Of a stretch of 64,000 nt of DNA, positions 42,676-53,260 are shown in pieces (positions within the stretch are counted from its first letter, which is position 1; each line of letters opens with the position of its first letter). Source of the stretch: Russula earlei (lineage: Eukaryota > Basidiomycota > Agaricomycetes > Russulales > Russulaceae); assembly GCA_025769875.1 (NCBI GenBank), contig JAGFNK010000084.1, positions 62,001 to 126,000 on the forward strand, in the 5' to 3' direction. A model generated the notes under the pieces. The model was not told where the DNA came from. It was given only the letters and a program-made list of their open reading frames with translations, and ran no database searches. A program made the translations under genes and the position numbers.

Positions 42676-43717
42676 AATCTACCACGTAGATAAGAGAATG
42701 CGCTTGCGCGCTTTCAATTGAGGCGTCTAACCAATATGTGGTTTGACCCGGGAATAAGGGGTAAGAGGACAAGATTATTTGTCCATCCTCTCGTAGGGAA
42801 ATATGATTTCTGTTCCCTAATGCATGCATCCCTTGTTGTAAAAACTCCCCCATAGATAATATCCGAGTGTTAATTTTCGGAATATAGAGAACAGGAGAAA
42901 TGCGCGTGACAACCGTTTTAGAGTTGACAGTGTGCCGAAGCAACACAGCGCCTTTGCCTTCCACATATATAGTGTTATCGGCAGTTTTAACAGGGGATCT
43001 TTCGTGCGGCAAAGCCGGCGTATACTCTATAAAGTCTTTTATTTCGAAGGTGAAGTGTGCGGATGCGCCAGAGTCAAGGAGCCATAAGGATCCCATTTTA
43101 CTCAAGTCGTGCTTTCCTCTACATCTCGAACAATTTTTGTTACATTCACTTTGAAGGGAAGTAGTCCCTTCGCTAATTTGTACATTGTATGATACAAGCG
43201 AACATTTATTAGACATATCTAGCCCACTTAGGGGCTGGGGAGATGCTAATAGGTTCTTTAGCGAGTGAAAGGAGAGAGGGAGGTGCACGCATGCTTCGTT
43301 ATCTTCGGGGTCGCTGCCCCAATCAAGCGCTTCATCCGACGGAGTCGGAGCACGCTCAGGGGTGGCAGCACCTTCTGGAATACCGTCATATATGTCGAAT
43401 AAATCCGACATATTTGTTTGCGCGAAGTCGCCATCATCCTGGTCCATAGGCTCAGGGACGGGCGATGGTAATTTGACTGCACTTGATGAGGCAGCGGATT
43501 GAGTTGAGATCCGCTGCTCGAGGGTCTTGACTGTCTGTATAGTAGGAGTTACCCCAAGATCGTCAGCAAGATCAAGCGCTTTGTTTAAGGCCTTGTAAGG
43601 GCTGTGAGTGCGTTTGCAAGGGTCAGTCGCAGTTGGGACGGTACGTTGTTGGATCCCCGAAGGACCCAGATGGGCGATGGTGGTAATGGTCGGGAGTGGG
43701 AGTGCGGCAACGTCCAC
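42638..43717 (-). pseudogene. Copia-1 protease with upstream linker
   Basis: Acidic Pro/Ser linker, then a C-x2-C cluster NCSRCRGKHDLSKMGSLWLL and an intact active site LLDSGASAHFTF (about 43060). LSMGEFLQQGMHALG follows. The reading enters from gag by a frameshift near 43740 and leaves to integrase by another near 42660. Confidence 0.9.
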
Positions 43718-44559
43718 AATGTGGGAGTGTCCGGGACCATGGCTGCTATCAGCCTTCTCCTTGCCTTCCCTTTTCCTTTGCCACCGCGCTTGCCGCGCTG
43801 GCGCTTGTCCTTATCTTCATTGCGCTTGGGCTTATTGCCCTGCTGCTGATTGGAGAAGGAGGGGTCACCGTGCTTGCGCTTGACAGCTGAAAGCTTCTGC
43901 GCGCTGTGCTTCTTGTTTGTTCCACGATTGATCTCAGTTTGATATTGAGAGACAATAGCCTCTCGCACATGTTTTGGACTAAGATCCTCTAGTTCATAGT
44001 TCTGGGTGACGATGTGGACAAGCATTTCCCATTTCAGAGGAATAGCTGCAAGCATGATGAGTGCCTGTAAGGTGTCAGGAATGATAAGGGAGGATGCGGT
44101 GAGGCGCTGGAATGCAGCATGTATCCGATCCATTTGAGGGCCAGGATGCTGGCTCGGGTTAATGCGGATGGAGATGGCTTCTTTGAAGTCCTTATAAATA
44201 CTAGTGGTAGTCGCCGTTCCATAGAGGGTATCAAGGTGATTCCAGATTGTCTCAGCGTTATCCAAAGACGTAAGATCTTGTTGGATCGCGATGCTCGATC
44301 TAAGGACCATATGACCAACTGCCATATCATTTCCTTTGTTCCATTCTTTCACAGCTGCCAGAGCGACAGCCTGGGCAGCAATCTCTTCGGGAAGAGGCGC
44401 CTGAGGAAGGGCAGGGACAGTAGGCAGTTCAAAAGTGCCATTGCAATAACCCCACAGTCCAACGGACATGAGGTAGGCTTTCATAGCCTTTGACCAAATA
44501 CCATAGTTTGCACCATCGAGGATGGGGACAACAGGGGCAGAGGGTTGAGACGACAACAT
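43585..44559 (-). pseudogene. Copia-1 Gag
   Basis: Start at 44559. UBN2/retrotran_gag type: LDGANYGIWSKAMKAYLMS, GYCNGTF, HLDTLYGTATTTSIYKDF, and a basic tail rich in KRKH and GKGKAR. Near 43740 the tail shifts frame; the continuing sequence GHSHIVDVA lies in the frame of the next entry. No CCHC knuckle is visible in this frame. Confidence 0.9.
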
Positions 44560-44716
44560 TGTAGCTGTTGGAAGAGGGCTTAGAGGTCGTCAGTAAGAGT
44601 ATTTGTATTAAAACAAGCTGACATAGTCTCCCCATAGGGTAGACTAGCTCGCCGCAGCATGCAGGCTTCAGGGATGCTTCGCCATCGTTGCAGCTGATGA
44701 AGGCACATGGCTTGCA

Positions 44717-44728
44717 GGGCCCATAACC
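44717..44728 (-). promoter_or_regulatory. Copia-1 primer-binding site, half initiator-tRNA type
   Basis: Minus strand GGTTATGGGCCC directly after the 5' LTR. It is complementary to the anticodon-loop region of initiator tRNA-Met (GGGCCCATAACC), as known for Drosophila copia, which uses a cleaved tRNA half. Confidence 0.75.
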
Positions 44729-45113
44729 TGTTGCGCAGCATAGAGCACAGCTAACAGGCCAAGCAACCCACCTTAGAGGTTGTGCTAATGCTCAAGTGAT
44801 ATTGGGGTGTAGAGCGATGTATATACTCGTCTACAAGTATGGTATTTATACCTCTATGACCCAGGGCTGTTCCTAAGTCCAAAAGAGGTGACTACAGGTG
44901 TCCACTATATCGCGCATTAAGTGACACGTGATGTGGAAACGTTCTAGACACAGCATAAGGCTGCATCTTGTGATAGATAGCGTACTATGCGTAACCCTAT
45001 TGCCATAAGCGCATATACTAAAGTTCTGTCTAACACGTAACATCTATGAGCGGATCTTGAACCTTGTATGAAGGTCTTCACCTTCTTTGATCCGTTCGGG
45101 TTCCAGTTCAACA
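44729..45113 (-). repeat. Copia-1 5' LTR (385 bp)
   Basis: Same ends as the 3' LTR. The six substitutions between the two are all CG in one copy and CA in the other. One extra base distinguishes 39551-39553. Confidence 0.97.
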
Positions 45114-46545
45114 GCGTTTGCGTGTGATGTGGTGGTGGAAGAAAGGAGGGTGTTGGGCGCACGTGTTGGGCATTCAGTGGTAACATCGTTGGAGGCAGAG
45201 GAGAGGGAGTGTGCATTGAAGGCGAGAGGCGGAGGGTGTGGTGTGCTTGCATGTGTGTCGTGGCAGTGGGAGAGAGGGAGTTGTGCATGCACATGCCTGT
45301 CATTTGACTGCTGGCTGGATTCTCGTGGTGGGTGGCACTTTGTCAGTCTGGCCTGTTCCACATCTGAGCCAGCAAGTCGCCTTACAGCATTGTGCAGAGT
45401 TGAATGGAGGCTGGATCATCCTTTGATGGACACAGCTTGATCTCTTGAAGATACCATGGGCAGTCGTCATTCATGAGACAACTATCAAGTAAGTGTTTGA
45501 GTTTGAGCTATCCAACCATCCAAAGCAGTTGACAGCAAACTGACCCATCGGAATAGAGGATTGCTGGGCACCCATGATAAATGTGGTGAAACCCTCGGCC
45601 TTACAGACCACCTGTATTCACCGCTGAGACGTGAATGTCCAGTGTGACCGATGGAGCTTGTGACAGATGAACAACCACAAAATATGGTGATGCCTGAAGA
45701 AATTTGGGTGGTACAATTGTGGTTGCTCGGGGGCAGTGCTAGGACTCAGCATTGAGGGAGGTGCACTAGCACTGCGGTGCTGCTGGAAGCAAAAAAACAG
45801 TCAACCCAGGGTCAGTGCGCAGACCCCAACAAACAAACTTACTGCTAATGTTGCTGCTGTCTTGCGTCTGGCGGGTAGATCTCGGGTGTGAACTTTGAGT
45901 GTGCACAAGATGGTAGCAACGTCTGCCAAAGGGGGGTGGGAAGCCGTGCTTGCGCTCAAGCGCTTTGCCGCATGAGCATCCACTGGTGCATGGTGTGTGC
46001 CGCAAGCTCCTGGGCATATTGCATTTTGTGGAGCTCGATCATATCGACGCTCATTTTTTGTTTGATGGGAGCAATCGAGTGGGAGAAGAGAGTCGAGAGA
46101 CGATAGTTGGTTTAGAGGAAACGTCGGTCATGGTGGAAAACCACCTGTCATTTTAAACAGTGCCTGAGGATCCACAAACAATCCAGCGATGATCAGGATG
46201 TCCAGCCTAAAACTCAGGAGAACTCACAAAACAATACAACTAAGAGAGAGAAGCATACAAATTGTTTGCAATAGATGGCTGAACGTTGAGCATTGGACGC
46301 TGGACAGTGAAAGCTGTTTATCTCATCAGTGAGGGACATTGGCAATACATGTTGTCCAGAGAAATATATTCCACATCTAGACTACGAAGTACCTGTATGA
46401 TGGCCGTTAACGGCCATCAACTAACGGGTCTCAACGGGTAATACCCATCCCATACCCGTACCGTATAAACTCTGCAGCAGTCAGCAAACGGGATGGGTAT
46501 GGGTCCCGTACACCTGTACATACACGGGTATGGTGCACAGCCCTA
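45114..46545 (-). other. hAT-2 remainder after Copia-1
   Basis: 45114-45420 continues repeat R1 from the other side of Copia-1. 45421-46380 has only short ORFs on both strands, none recognised. 46390-46545 is the subterminal motif array and right terminal repeat. Confidence 0.5.
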
Positions 46546-46553
46546 GTTTCCCC

Positions 46554-46844
46554 CCTTCTCTGTGCTCATCCCCACCCTGCTACCTTCATCTTGCTCCCCT
46601 ACTTGAGTTGTCTTCTTGGCTCTCTTACCACCTCCCACTCTCTTCCCTTGATCTTTAACTTCAAAGTCTAACCATCCCCTTGGGCAAACACCTTCCTCTC
46701 ACAGCACAGGCACACATGTGCGCTGCCTTACGGTACTATATACAGTATTCAAAGTATCATAGTTGTTGAGTAAGAGATACATGAGAAATCAAGGGTGTCC
46801 AAATGAGGGCCCTGTCCGAATGAGGGCACAGGGATAGTAGTACC
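46554..46844. other. Unassigned stretch
   Basis: C/T-rich then mixed sequence between the hAT-2 TSD and the small secreted-protein gene. I see no ORF of note; it is the 3' side of that gene. Confidence 0.4.
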
Positions 46845-47271
46845 TCAGTTGGGCAGTTCTTTGGGCTTGGGTAGTTTGAGTATTTTGGGCGGCTGTCGAA
46901 ATTTCTGCGTCGTGTCTTTCCTCCACTTCTGCAACGCTGTTCTCCTCGCAACATAGTTTGCCTCCCTCAATGCCTTAGCTTCCATTTCCTCATTTGTGCT
47001 ATATGCATATTCCGGCGGTCTTGCTATTGAATTTGCCGCCCCTTTTTGATCGGATCCGGAATTCGTATCTCTGCGAGGTAAAGTCAAGTTCGGGGAGAAA
47101 GGGAACGAGATCTGCGTACTTTGCAGGACGCGCGCGCGATGGGGCTTTGTTAGGACGTGCGTGCGATGGAGCTTTGTCAGGACGCGCGTGCGATGCGGCT
47201 GTGCCAGGAAGCGCATACGATGGAGCCATGCAAACGGCCAGACAGGATACGGCAAAAACGGAAATCCGCAT
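46845..47271 (-). CDS. Putative small secreted protein with 9-residue repeats, one intron
   Basis: The ATG at 47271 opens a signal-peptide-like start (MRISVFAVSCLAVCMAPSYA). Three 9-residue repeats follow (SHARPDKAP, SHARPNKAP, SRARPAK), matching a 27-bp DNA repeat at about 47126-47210. A 49-nt intron (47071-47119, minus strand GTACGC...CTTGAC...TCGCAG) joins exon 47120-47271 to exon 46845-47070. The joined frame is 378 nt, 125 residues, TGA at 46845-46847. Exon 2 is charged, with a predicted helix around NEEMEAKALREANYVARR and a Lys/Pro-rich end. CpG content is high, unlike the decayed repeats around it. Family not recognised; effector-like or peptide-precursor role is inference. Confidence 0.55.
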
Positions 47272-50200
47272 TGTCAGTTATGATTGAGAGTAGGGGTATT
47301 TTGTCCGAGTGGCCAAAGTATGAACAAGAAAGGGGCTTGGAGAGTTGAAAATATTGTTGGTAACCTGTACCTGCTAGGTAAGTGGGAGCACAGCTAGGGA
47401 AGTGTTGGTACTGCAGGTGTTAGCTTTATACTGTTGCGATCACCTCCGCTCTGTCCACAAATTATCAGCTCAGGATGCGCGGGCTATGAATTCGAATCAG
47501 GGTGGCATCAAACCCTGCAAGGTTTGATCAATTTTCACTTCGTCAGTTGGAACACACCGTTCTTCCTAGACTCGGCTTTCTGTTTTCCTGTTTCTGAACT
47601 CGCACCGAAATGCTACGAACCAGAAGTACACATTCGCTTCTCATTACCGTTTTCACAGTAGCATGAACAGTACACCTGCAACCCTCACAACTCTTACTAA
47701 TGGCAGGCAGTTTGCCATCTTGCCTGTTGTTGTTGAGATCTGCACATCAGGAAAAACACATAAATCTTTTTCAGCTTTATAAAGTCTTTATAGAGTCAAA
47801 AAAGTTGATAAGTCAACGGTCGCTTGGACTGACCCTAATTCTAGAAAGTCATGACCCAAATATCAACTATGTAGCCAAGAAAGTTGAGAAAGCTGCCTAA
47901 GTTCTGTAAAGTTCTCAAAAGTTGGAAAGTCACATCATCCAGCCTTAGGGCTATTGACCAATTTATGGGGATACTGCTAAAGTTAAGAGCCCTCTGTCCA
48001 ATGTCGGTTTGTGACATATCTGCAGCTAGACTTCCACCACACAGTTTTTGATCAGTCACATGCTACATAAAAGTCATCCCATTTGTTGAACATGTTCACG
48101 CTTTCAAGGTATTCGGTAAGGAGGGCCTTGTAGTTAGAATTAAATGGCCCTGGGTCTTGAAATTCTCCAGTTTCAAATGCTCAGACTGCATGCTCCAACT
48201 GCATTGTTGAGTCCAAGGGAGAGCCAGAATAAACACAGGACTTACCGTGACAAAGATGATTGCAGGTGGACAGCCATATTCAACGGGGATTCACAAATGG
48301 CGTCATATGGTATGGCAGGTATGATGGTCGCCGGACCAAATGTCGCCAAACATGTGCGTTTATGGGGAAGATGAACAACAGCCACCGACAGCCACCCGTA
48401 CCCCACTGTTCCCAACACCCCTCTACCAGTTCCGCCGACGTGCAGTCTCTTATCCATGTGTCTGGTCTTATAGAGAAATCACCATTGTACCCATTTGCCA
48501 CATCAATTCCCCATACCACAATGCAGCGCCCCAAAACCCCTTTGAGAGCTATCTTTGCAGCAGTACGGCCGCTGCACAAAAGTGTGATCACCAGGCAGAC
48601 CGTGAGTCAACGTGGAGTTCACTGAGGGTAAGTACCCGATTAGCTTCCGCCACGTATACGCGTGGGCACGCCCTCCCTGCCATCGTTTCTGTCGCTCTAT
48701 CCTACTATCGTCCCTTGATACCTCCCTTCCATCCATTTCTGGGATACTATCGTACACCACGCTGACCTATCTTCCACTAGTCATCGTCCCTTCCTTCTAC
48801 TCCTAACCACCAACCCTTGACGCCCTCACCGTCACCTTCACTGCCGTCCTACAGTATCCTCCCAGAATCATTGTTGCACATGGCAACTACACGGGATTTC
48901 CCTCAGAACCATACGCACCCCATGACGGCTGTGCCATTACCGATCCGCCCTCATCAAACCCAACAGTCACAGCCACAATCCGACTGGCAGAGACAATAAG
49001 TAATGCCACCTCCAACACCACCGGCTTTTGATGCACGGGGTGCCTCTGCCAGCCTACGTACCATCGACGGCTACATCTCTTTTGCAAACGTCGAAGGACT
49101 CGGTCGACCACCGTACCTGGGTGGGCGAGTCTGCACGCTGTTTGATCCCTAAACGGGATGTGAGGTCAGTTTAAGTTTTTTTTATGTTCTTTGTTGTTTT
49201 GTTTAAACTGACACTTTTTTTCCATTTAGGTTCTATCTATGGTATAACAACACCACAATGCCAAAACCACGACGATCAAACGACGACGGCTGCCACAGTC
49301 ACCACACAGGCACCCAGAACCGCTGCGAGCAACTGCTTGCAGGGTGGGAACGGGTACAACTACAAAACAGCAACGGAACGGCAACGTGCACCAGATGAAA
49401 CGGAACGACAACGCAACCATGGAACGACGAGATGACGGGGAGACAACGAGAGATGAGGTAAACCAAATGAAAAAAGGCAGAAGAGACGCCTCTTGGGCCA
49501 CCGGTAAGTTTTTTTTTCTTTGCTCATTTCATGTTCTTTTTACTAACAATTTTTTAGTTACGAAGCTTTACTATGGGGAGGAGCAGGGGAAAGAGAAGGG
49601 GCACAACAACGAGAGGGGGAGGACAAGGGGACGATGAGGATACTCAAACGACACGACAACGACAACGACACCAACACCGACAACGACCAACACCACAGCA
49701 CCCCCAACCACAGCCGCGAGCGACTGCTCGCGGGGTGGAAACGGCGAGGGGATGGGAGACGGGAGACAAGAGATGAGACGAAGACGGGGGAGCGATGACG
49801 ACTGGACAACACTGACAACGCAGGGACGACGAGGAGGGGAAGGACGAGAACAACAAGAGCGAGGACCAGGACCAGACGACACCGATGACAACAGAAGGGG
49901 CATGACAACGGGAGGGGGGGGAGCGTGGGTGCTAATGGCGACAGGGGGGAAGGACGATGACAAGACAGTGAGGACCAGCACAATGGAGGGCAGGAACCAC
50001 ATCCTAGCCCCTCTCCAACGATGGGCGAGGCTCGACCTGGCACCCCCCCTTCCGCCATGCGAGCACTGGCTCACAGTGGTGGTGGTGGGTGTTACTGGGC
50101 CACGACCTCAGGTGAGACGAGCACACGAACAACTACTGAAGATGAGTGCGGGGACGACTACCAGCGACATACCTGGCTACAACAACACAGCACCCCGAAA

Positions 50201-50372
50201 AAATACCCGGCCCGTGCCAATCCAGTACTAGGGACTTTAACAGACTTTACAAACTTTACTACCTTTCCTGGCTTTATGGAGGCTTGAATGGTGCTTTACT
50301 ACTTTACAAACTTTCAACTTTAGAAATACTCCCTATAAAGCTAAAAAGTCAAAAAAGCCATAAATTATCTTG
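47272..50372 (+). other. CpG-retaining segment with intron-like signals, unrecognised
   Basis: Several good fungal intron patterns on the plus strand: 48628-48780 (GTAAGT...GCTGACC...ACTAG), 49165-49229 (GTCAGT...CATTTAG) and 49504-49557 (GTAAGT...CTAAC...TTTTAG). Between them short coding-like pieces occur, such as GYISFANVEGLGRPPYLGG (about 49065-49120) and YLWYNNTT with Thr-rich sequence (about 49235). Stops interrupt every frame I tried. 49600-50230 is purine-rich low complexity. 47760-47930 and 50220-50360 are AT-rich with repeated AAAGTC/AAAGTT words. Possibly a dead secreted-protein gene; I do not recognise it. Confidence 0.35.
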
Positions 50373-50852
50373 TGTTTTTGCTGATGCACTGCTCAGAGTC
50401 TCAGGTGCTTTGTGATGCAATCACAATACTGATGCATTGACCCATTGGCTCACCTGGACTGGGCATCACCAGCTCAGCTCATATGCTGCAGCATGCATTA
50501 GTTACACTGATAAGGTGATTTAGAACAATCAGTAGCTAGTTACCACTGATCCTTGGACATACTTAGTGATCCATGATGGTAGTTAGCTGTACTGTAGTTG
50601 GTGGTGGTCTCAGTTACTTAAGAATGCCACAAAGTATGTAGATCACTTCAGTTTTGTGTCAACCAAACTGAAGTGAGTATTTACTCTATAATATCTTATT
50701 TTGCAGTACTGATGATGTGTTGTAGCTATTGTCTGATAGGTACATTATTTATATAAGTTTTGTGTCAACGAAACTGAATGATAGTCTGATAGATCTGCCT
50801 GTGATCTTATCATCTGCTGCTATCTAATCACATACACTGTGTATTTTCAACA
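50373..50852 (+). repeat. LTR family F, copy 2
   Basis: Matches 22341-22760 (GGTGCTTTGTGATGCAATCACAA..., GATTTAGAACAATCAGTAGC...). Carries the long CACTTCAGTTT/AAACTGAAGTG inverted repeat. Likely ends TTTTCAACA at 50852. No TSD detected, so boundaries are approximate. Confidence 0.65.
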
Positions 50853-51160
50853 GTTGTCACCTCATGCCCACAATGTTACTGCAGATGAAAGGGGCATGCC
50901 AGTGTCTATCAACATGAAGTGTGACATTGAGTCACTGGTCTGGTGTTTGTCTGGGTCTGGGCTGGGAGACCTATGGACCACAGCATCATCACCCCACTAG
51001 GTTTGACATCTGGCCCATTCAGTCCAGTAATCTGCTGAACAACTTACAATCCCAATCCCACCCACAGTTTCACGGAAAGCTCTCCATGCCTGACATCAAT
51101 TGTAAGAATTCCTCTTCCTACTGTCTTTTTCATGTGACCTTGCACTTGCCACATCAGCAA
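50853..51160. other. Unassigned stretch
   Basis: A plus-strand ORF begins at 50921 but resembles nothing known. No repeat or signal is seen before the GGTTTCC cluster. Confidence 0.35.
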
Positions 51161-51164
51161 ACCA

Positions 51165-51700
51165 CAAAAAAATTCCCAGGTTTTCATTGGTTTCCGCTGG
51201 TTTCCCAGTTTCCGGAAACCAAAAACCCAGAAACTGGGAAACCTGGTAGACATCATGAAGCACACTGGAAAACAATTCAAGTTTTCATTGACTGTCTGAG
51301 TGAGCAACGCTGGCACCTTGCACTGGAATGTGCAGACAACAATGGTGACGATGAATCCCTTCATCATGCTGATGCCTCGATGATATCTGCATTCCATGCT
51401 GATCTGTATATACCTGAGAGTCCCCTCAAGGCTAAGATCCAAACCAGCTTGAATTGACTTCCAATTACAAGTAGAAACAATGTATACCCTATTTCTGACC
51501 ATTTTCAGTGATTACTATACTATAGTTCTACCGGTTTCCATACTTTCGACAGGTTTCTGTTAGTTTCTTAGGTTTCCATGAAAGATACTCTCAGGTTGTT
51601 TCCGGGAAACCAGACATGGGTTTCCCAGTCTCCCGCTTTCCTGGTTTCCGCTGGTTTTTTTTGGTTTCCTGAGGTGAGAAACCAATGGAAACTAAAATCC
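51165..51700. repeat. Two GGTTTCC/GGAAACC motif clusters in inverted arrangement
   Basis: 51175-51245 and 51525-51690 hold many GGTTTCC or GGAAACC words, including GGTTTCCGCTGGTTT in both. Within the first cluster, GGTTTCCCAGTTTC and GAAACTGGGAAACC form a hairpin. The clusters are about 280 bp apart. Confidence 0.55.
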
Positions 51701-51733
51701 ATCTTTACTGATGCATTTTAGGATGTCATTTCA

Positions 51734-52204
51734 AGTGCAAAATTAAAACTGCTACATCTCAACAGTTTCTCAACAGATTGCCTTGAAACTTTGACAGTAG
51801 AACCTCATATACTGTATCTAGATGCAGCTAAAGTATGGGAGCCTAATAGGTCAATTTTCAGGTGCTGACATGAGTGCAGAACTTTGAACTGCTATATCTC
51901 AACTGTTTCTCAATCAATTGACTTGAAACATTGACAGTGGAATCTCATGTACTGTATCTAGGTGCAGCCCAAGAGCTGGGGTCTAATTCTTAGTTCTTGA
52001 AGTTTCAATTTTTGGGTGTGATCTGAGTGCAAAAATTTGAACTGCCATATCTCAACTGTTTCTCAATTGATTGCCCTGAAACTTGGACAGTAGAGCAATA
52101 TATATTGTATCTAAGTGCTGCTAAAATATGGGAGTCTAATATTCAGTTCTTGAAGTTTCAATTTTTGGGTGCTGATCTGTGTGCAAAATTTTGACCTGCC
52201 ATAT
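51734..52204 (+). repeat. Minisatellite, 3.2 units of about 138-154 bp
   Basis: Unit starts at 51734, 51872, 52026 and 52180 (AGTGCAAAA...TTGAACTGC.ATATCTCAAC). Later units share CTTGAAGTTTCAATTTTTGGG. Periods of 138, 154 and 154 bp are not all multiples of three, so coding is unlikely. Confidence 0.75.
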
Positions 52205-52701
52205 GCATATGATCCTCCCCACCTGCTCCTTTATCACTACTTCCTTTGCTCTTATGCTGAGTGCACTCTACAACCCTGGTCAAGGATATATGGGCCACTA
52301 TATCTGGATGGTAACCAGCTCTTTGTTGTGATTTTGAATGCATGAATTGCCAAGGACTTGCTGGTCTACATCTAGTTGTAAGCAATACTTTATCAAGAGT
52401 TAGACAATACTGCATGGCCATGCCATCACCACAACTCCCTATAATGACATGTTGTAAGTTGCAGGCAAGCAAGTGACCTCCACTACACCATGTGGATGAT
52501 GTTTCCTCTGCAGGCAATGGCATTGATGGATCGCCATGCGGATGACATTTCTGTTGCAGGCAACAGCATTGATGGATCAACATGCAGTTACTTTCCCTCA
52601 AGACCATCCAAGGATACTCCTCTGTCTTTGACTATGAAGCTCACATCTTACTTCAATCAATCCCCAGTGAGGCTCTGATCCAAGTCAATCTGACCCCCCT
52701 G
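52205..52701. other. Unassigned stretch
   Basis: A minus-strand ORF (52158-52607) has no recognisable motif. The short duplicated phrase GATGATGTTTCCTCTGCAGGC / GATGACATTTCTGTTGCAGGC (about 52494, 52541) is present. The sequence continues at 55099 on the other side of solo LTR G. Confidence 0.35.
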
Positions 52702-53260
52702 TGTTACTGAGTGGTTTGGGGTCTGGAAGATGCCAGAATGCCTGAACTATGGACTGCATCATTTGCATCATGCGTGCATCAGATCTTGACTGTTTATGTT
52801 CCTTAATATTGTGTTTGGAACATGTTGATCATATTTTTCTGTTGAAGCAATACAGAAGCAATGAGTAGCATTGCTTCTGTTCCAGATGTTCCTGAACTGC
52901 CATGTACGTCGTTTCCCTGATTGGGAAAGTACTTATGACACCGAGATTGCTACTAGGGAAGCACTTAATGTTTCCAGCACCAAGATCATTTACACAGAAG
53001 CAACTATTGCTTCTATGAGCTGCCTTTGCTTCTATAGCACTGACAAGTACTACAGTAGCACAAACCTTATCCCTGAGGGCTATATAAAGCCCCCAGTTTG
53101 TAGCAGTTGAGCCTTAAGCTCAACTTAGTTTGCCAATCCCAAACAGTTGACTCCTACCCCATCTGCAGAGCCCCTCTCATCTTGTTGTCATACTCCAGAA
53201 GGATCTAACACTCCTTCCCCTCCACAAGTATTGCTTGCTTGACTTAAGCATATCTGCATT

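Larger units (their letters stand above)
39269..45113 (-). mobile_element. Copia-1, complete Ty1/copia element, TSD GCGTT
   Basis: 5845 bp with LTRs 39269-39654 and 44729-45113 and TSD GCGTT at 39264-39268 and 45114-45118. The minus-strand order is 5' LTR, PBS, gag, protease, integrase, RT, RNase H, PPT (AAGGGGGAG), 3' LTR. The LTRs differ at six bases plus one indel over 385 bp. It is the youngest large element in the window, yet three frameshifts break its coding. Confidence 0.97.
38616..46545. mobile_element. hAT-2, hAT element with complete copia inside
   Basis: Ends TAGGGCTGTTCACCATACC and GGTATGGTGCACAGCCCTA, with a perfect 8-bp TSD GTTTCCCC (38608-38615, 46546-46553). Without Copia-1 it is about 2.08 kb. 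Subterminal ACGGGT/ACCCGT motifs fill 38640-38780 and 46390-46530. It holds the C-terminal tail of a hAT transposase and a copy of repeat R1. The rest (45420-46390) is unassigned. Confidence 0.93.

Noticed and set aside
47450..47530. Possible tRNA (CTCAGGATGCG...TTCGAATC)
   Set aside because: A B-box-like TTCGAATC is present, but neither a good A box nor pairing stems could be placed.
49558..50231. Long overlapping ORFs on both strands
   Set aside because: Purine/pyrimidine-rich low complexity suppresses stops on both strands; no domain or start context supports a gene.
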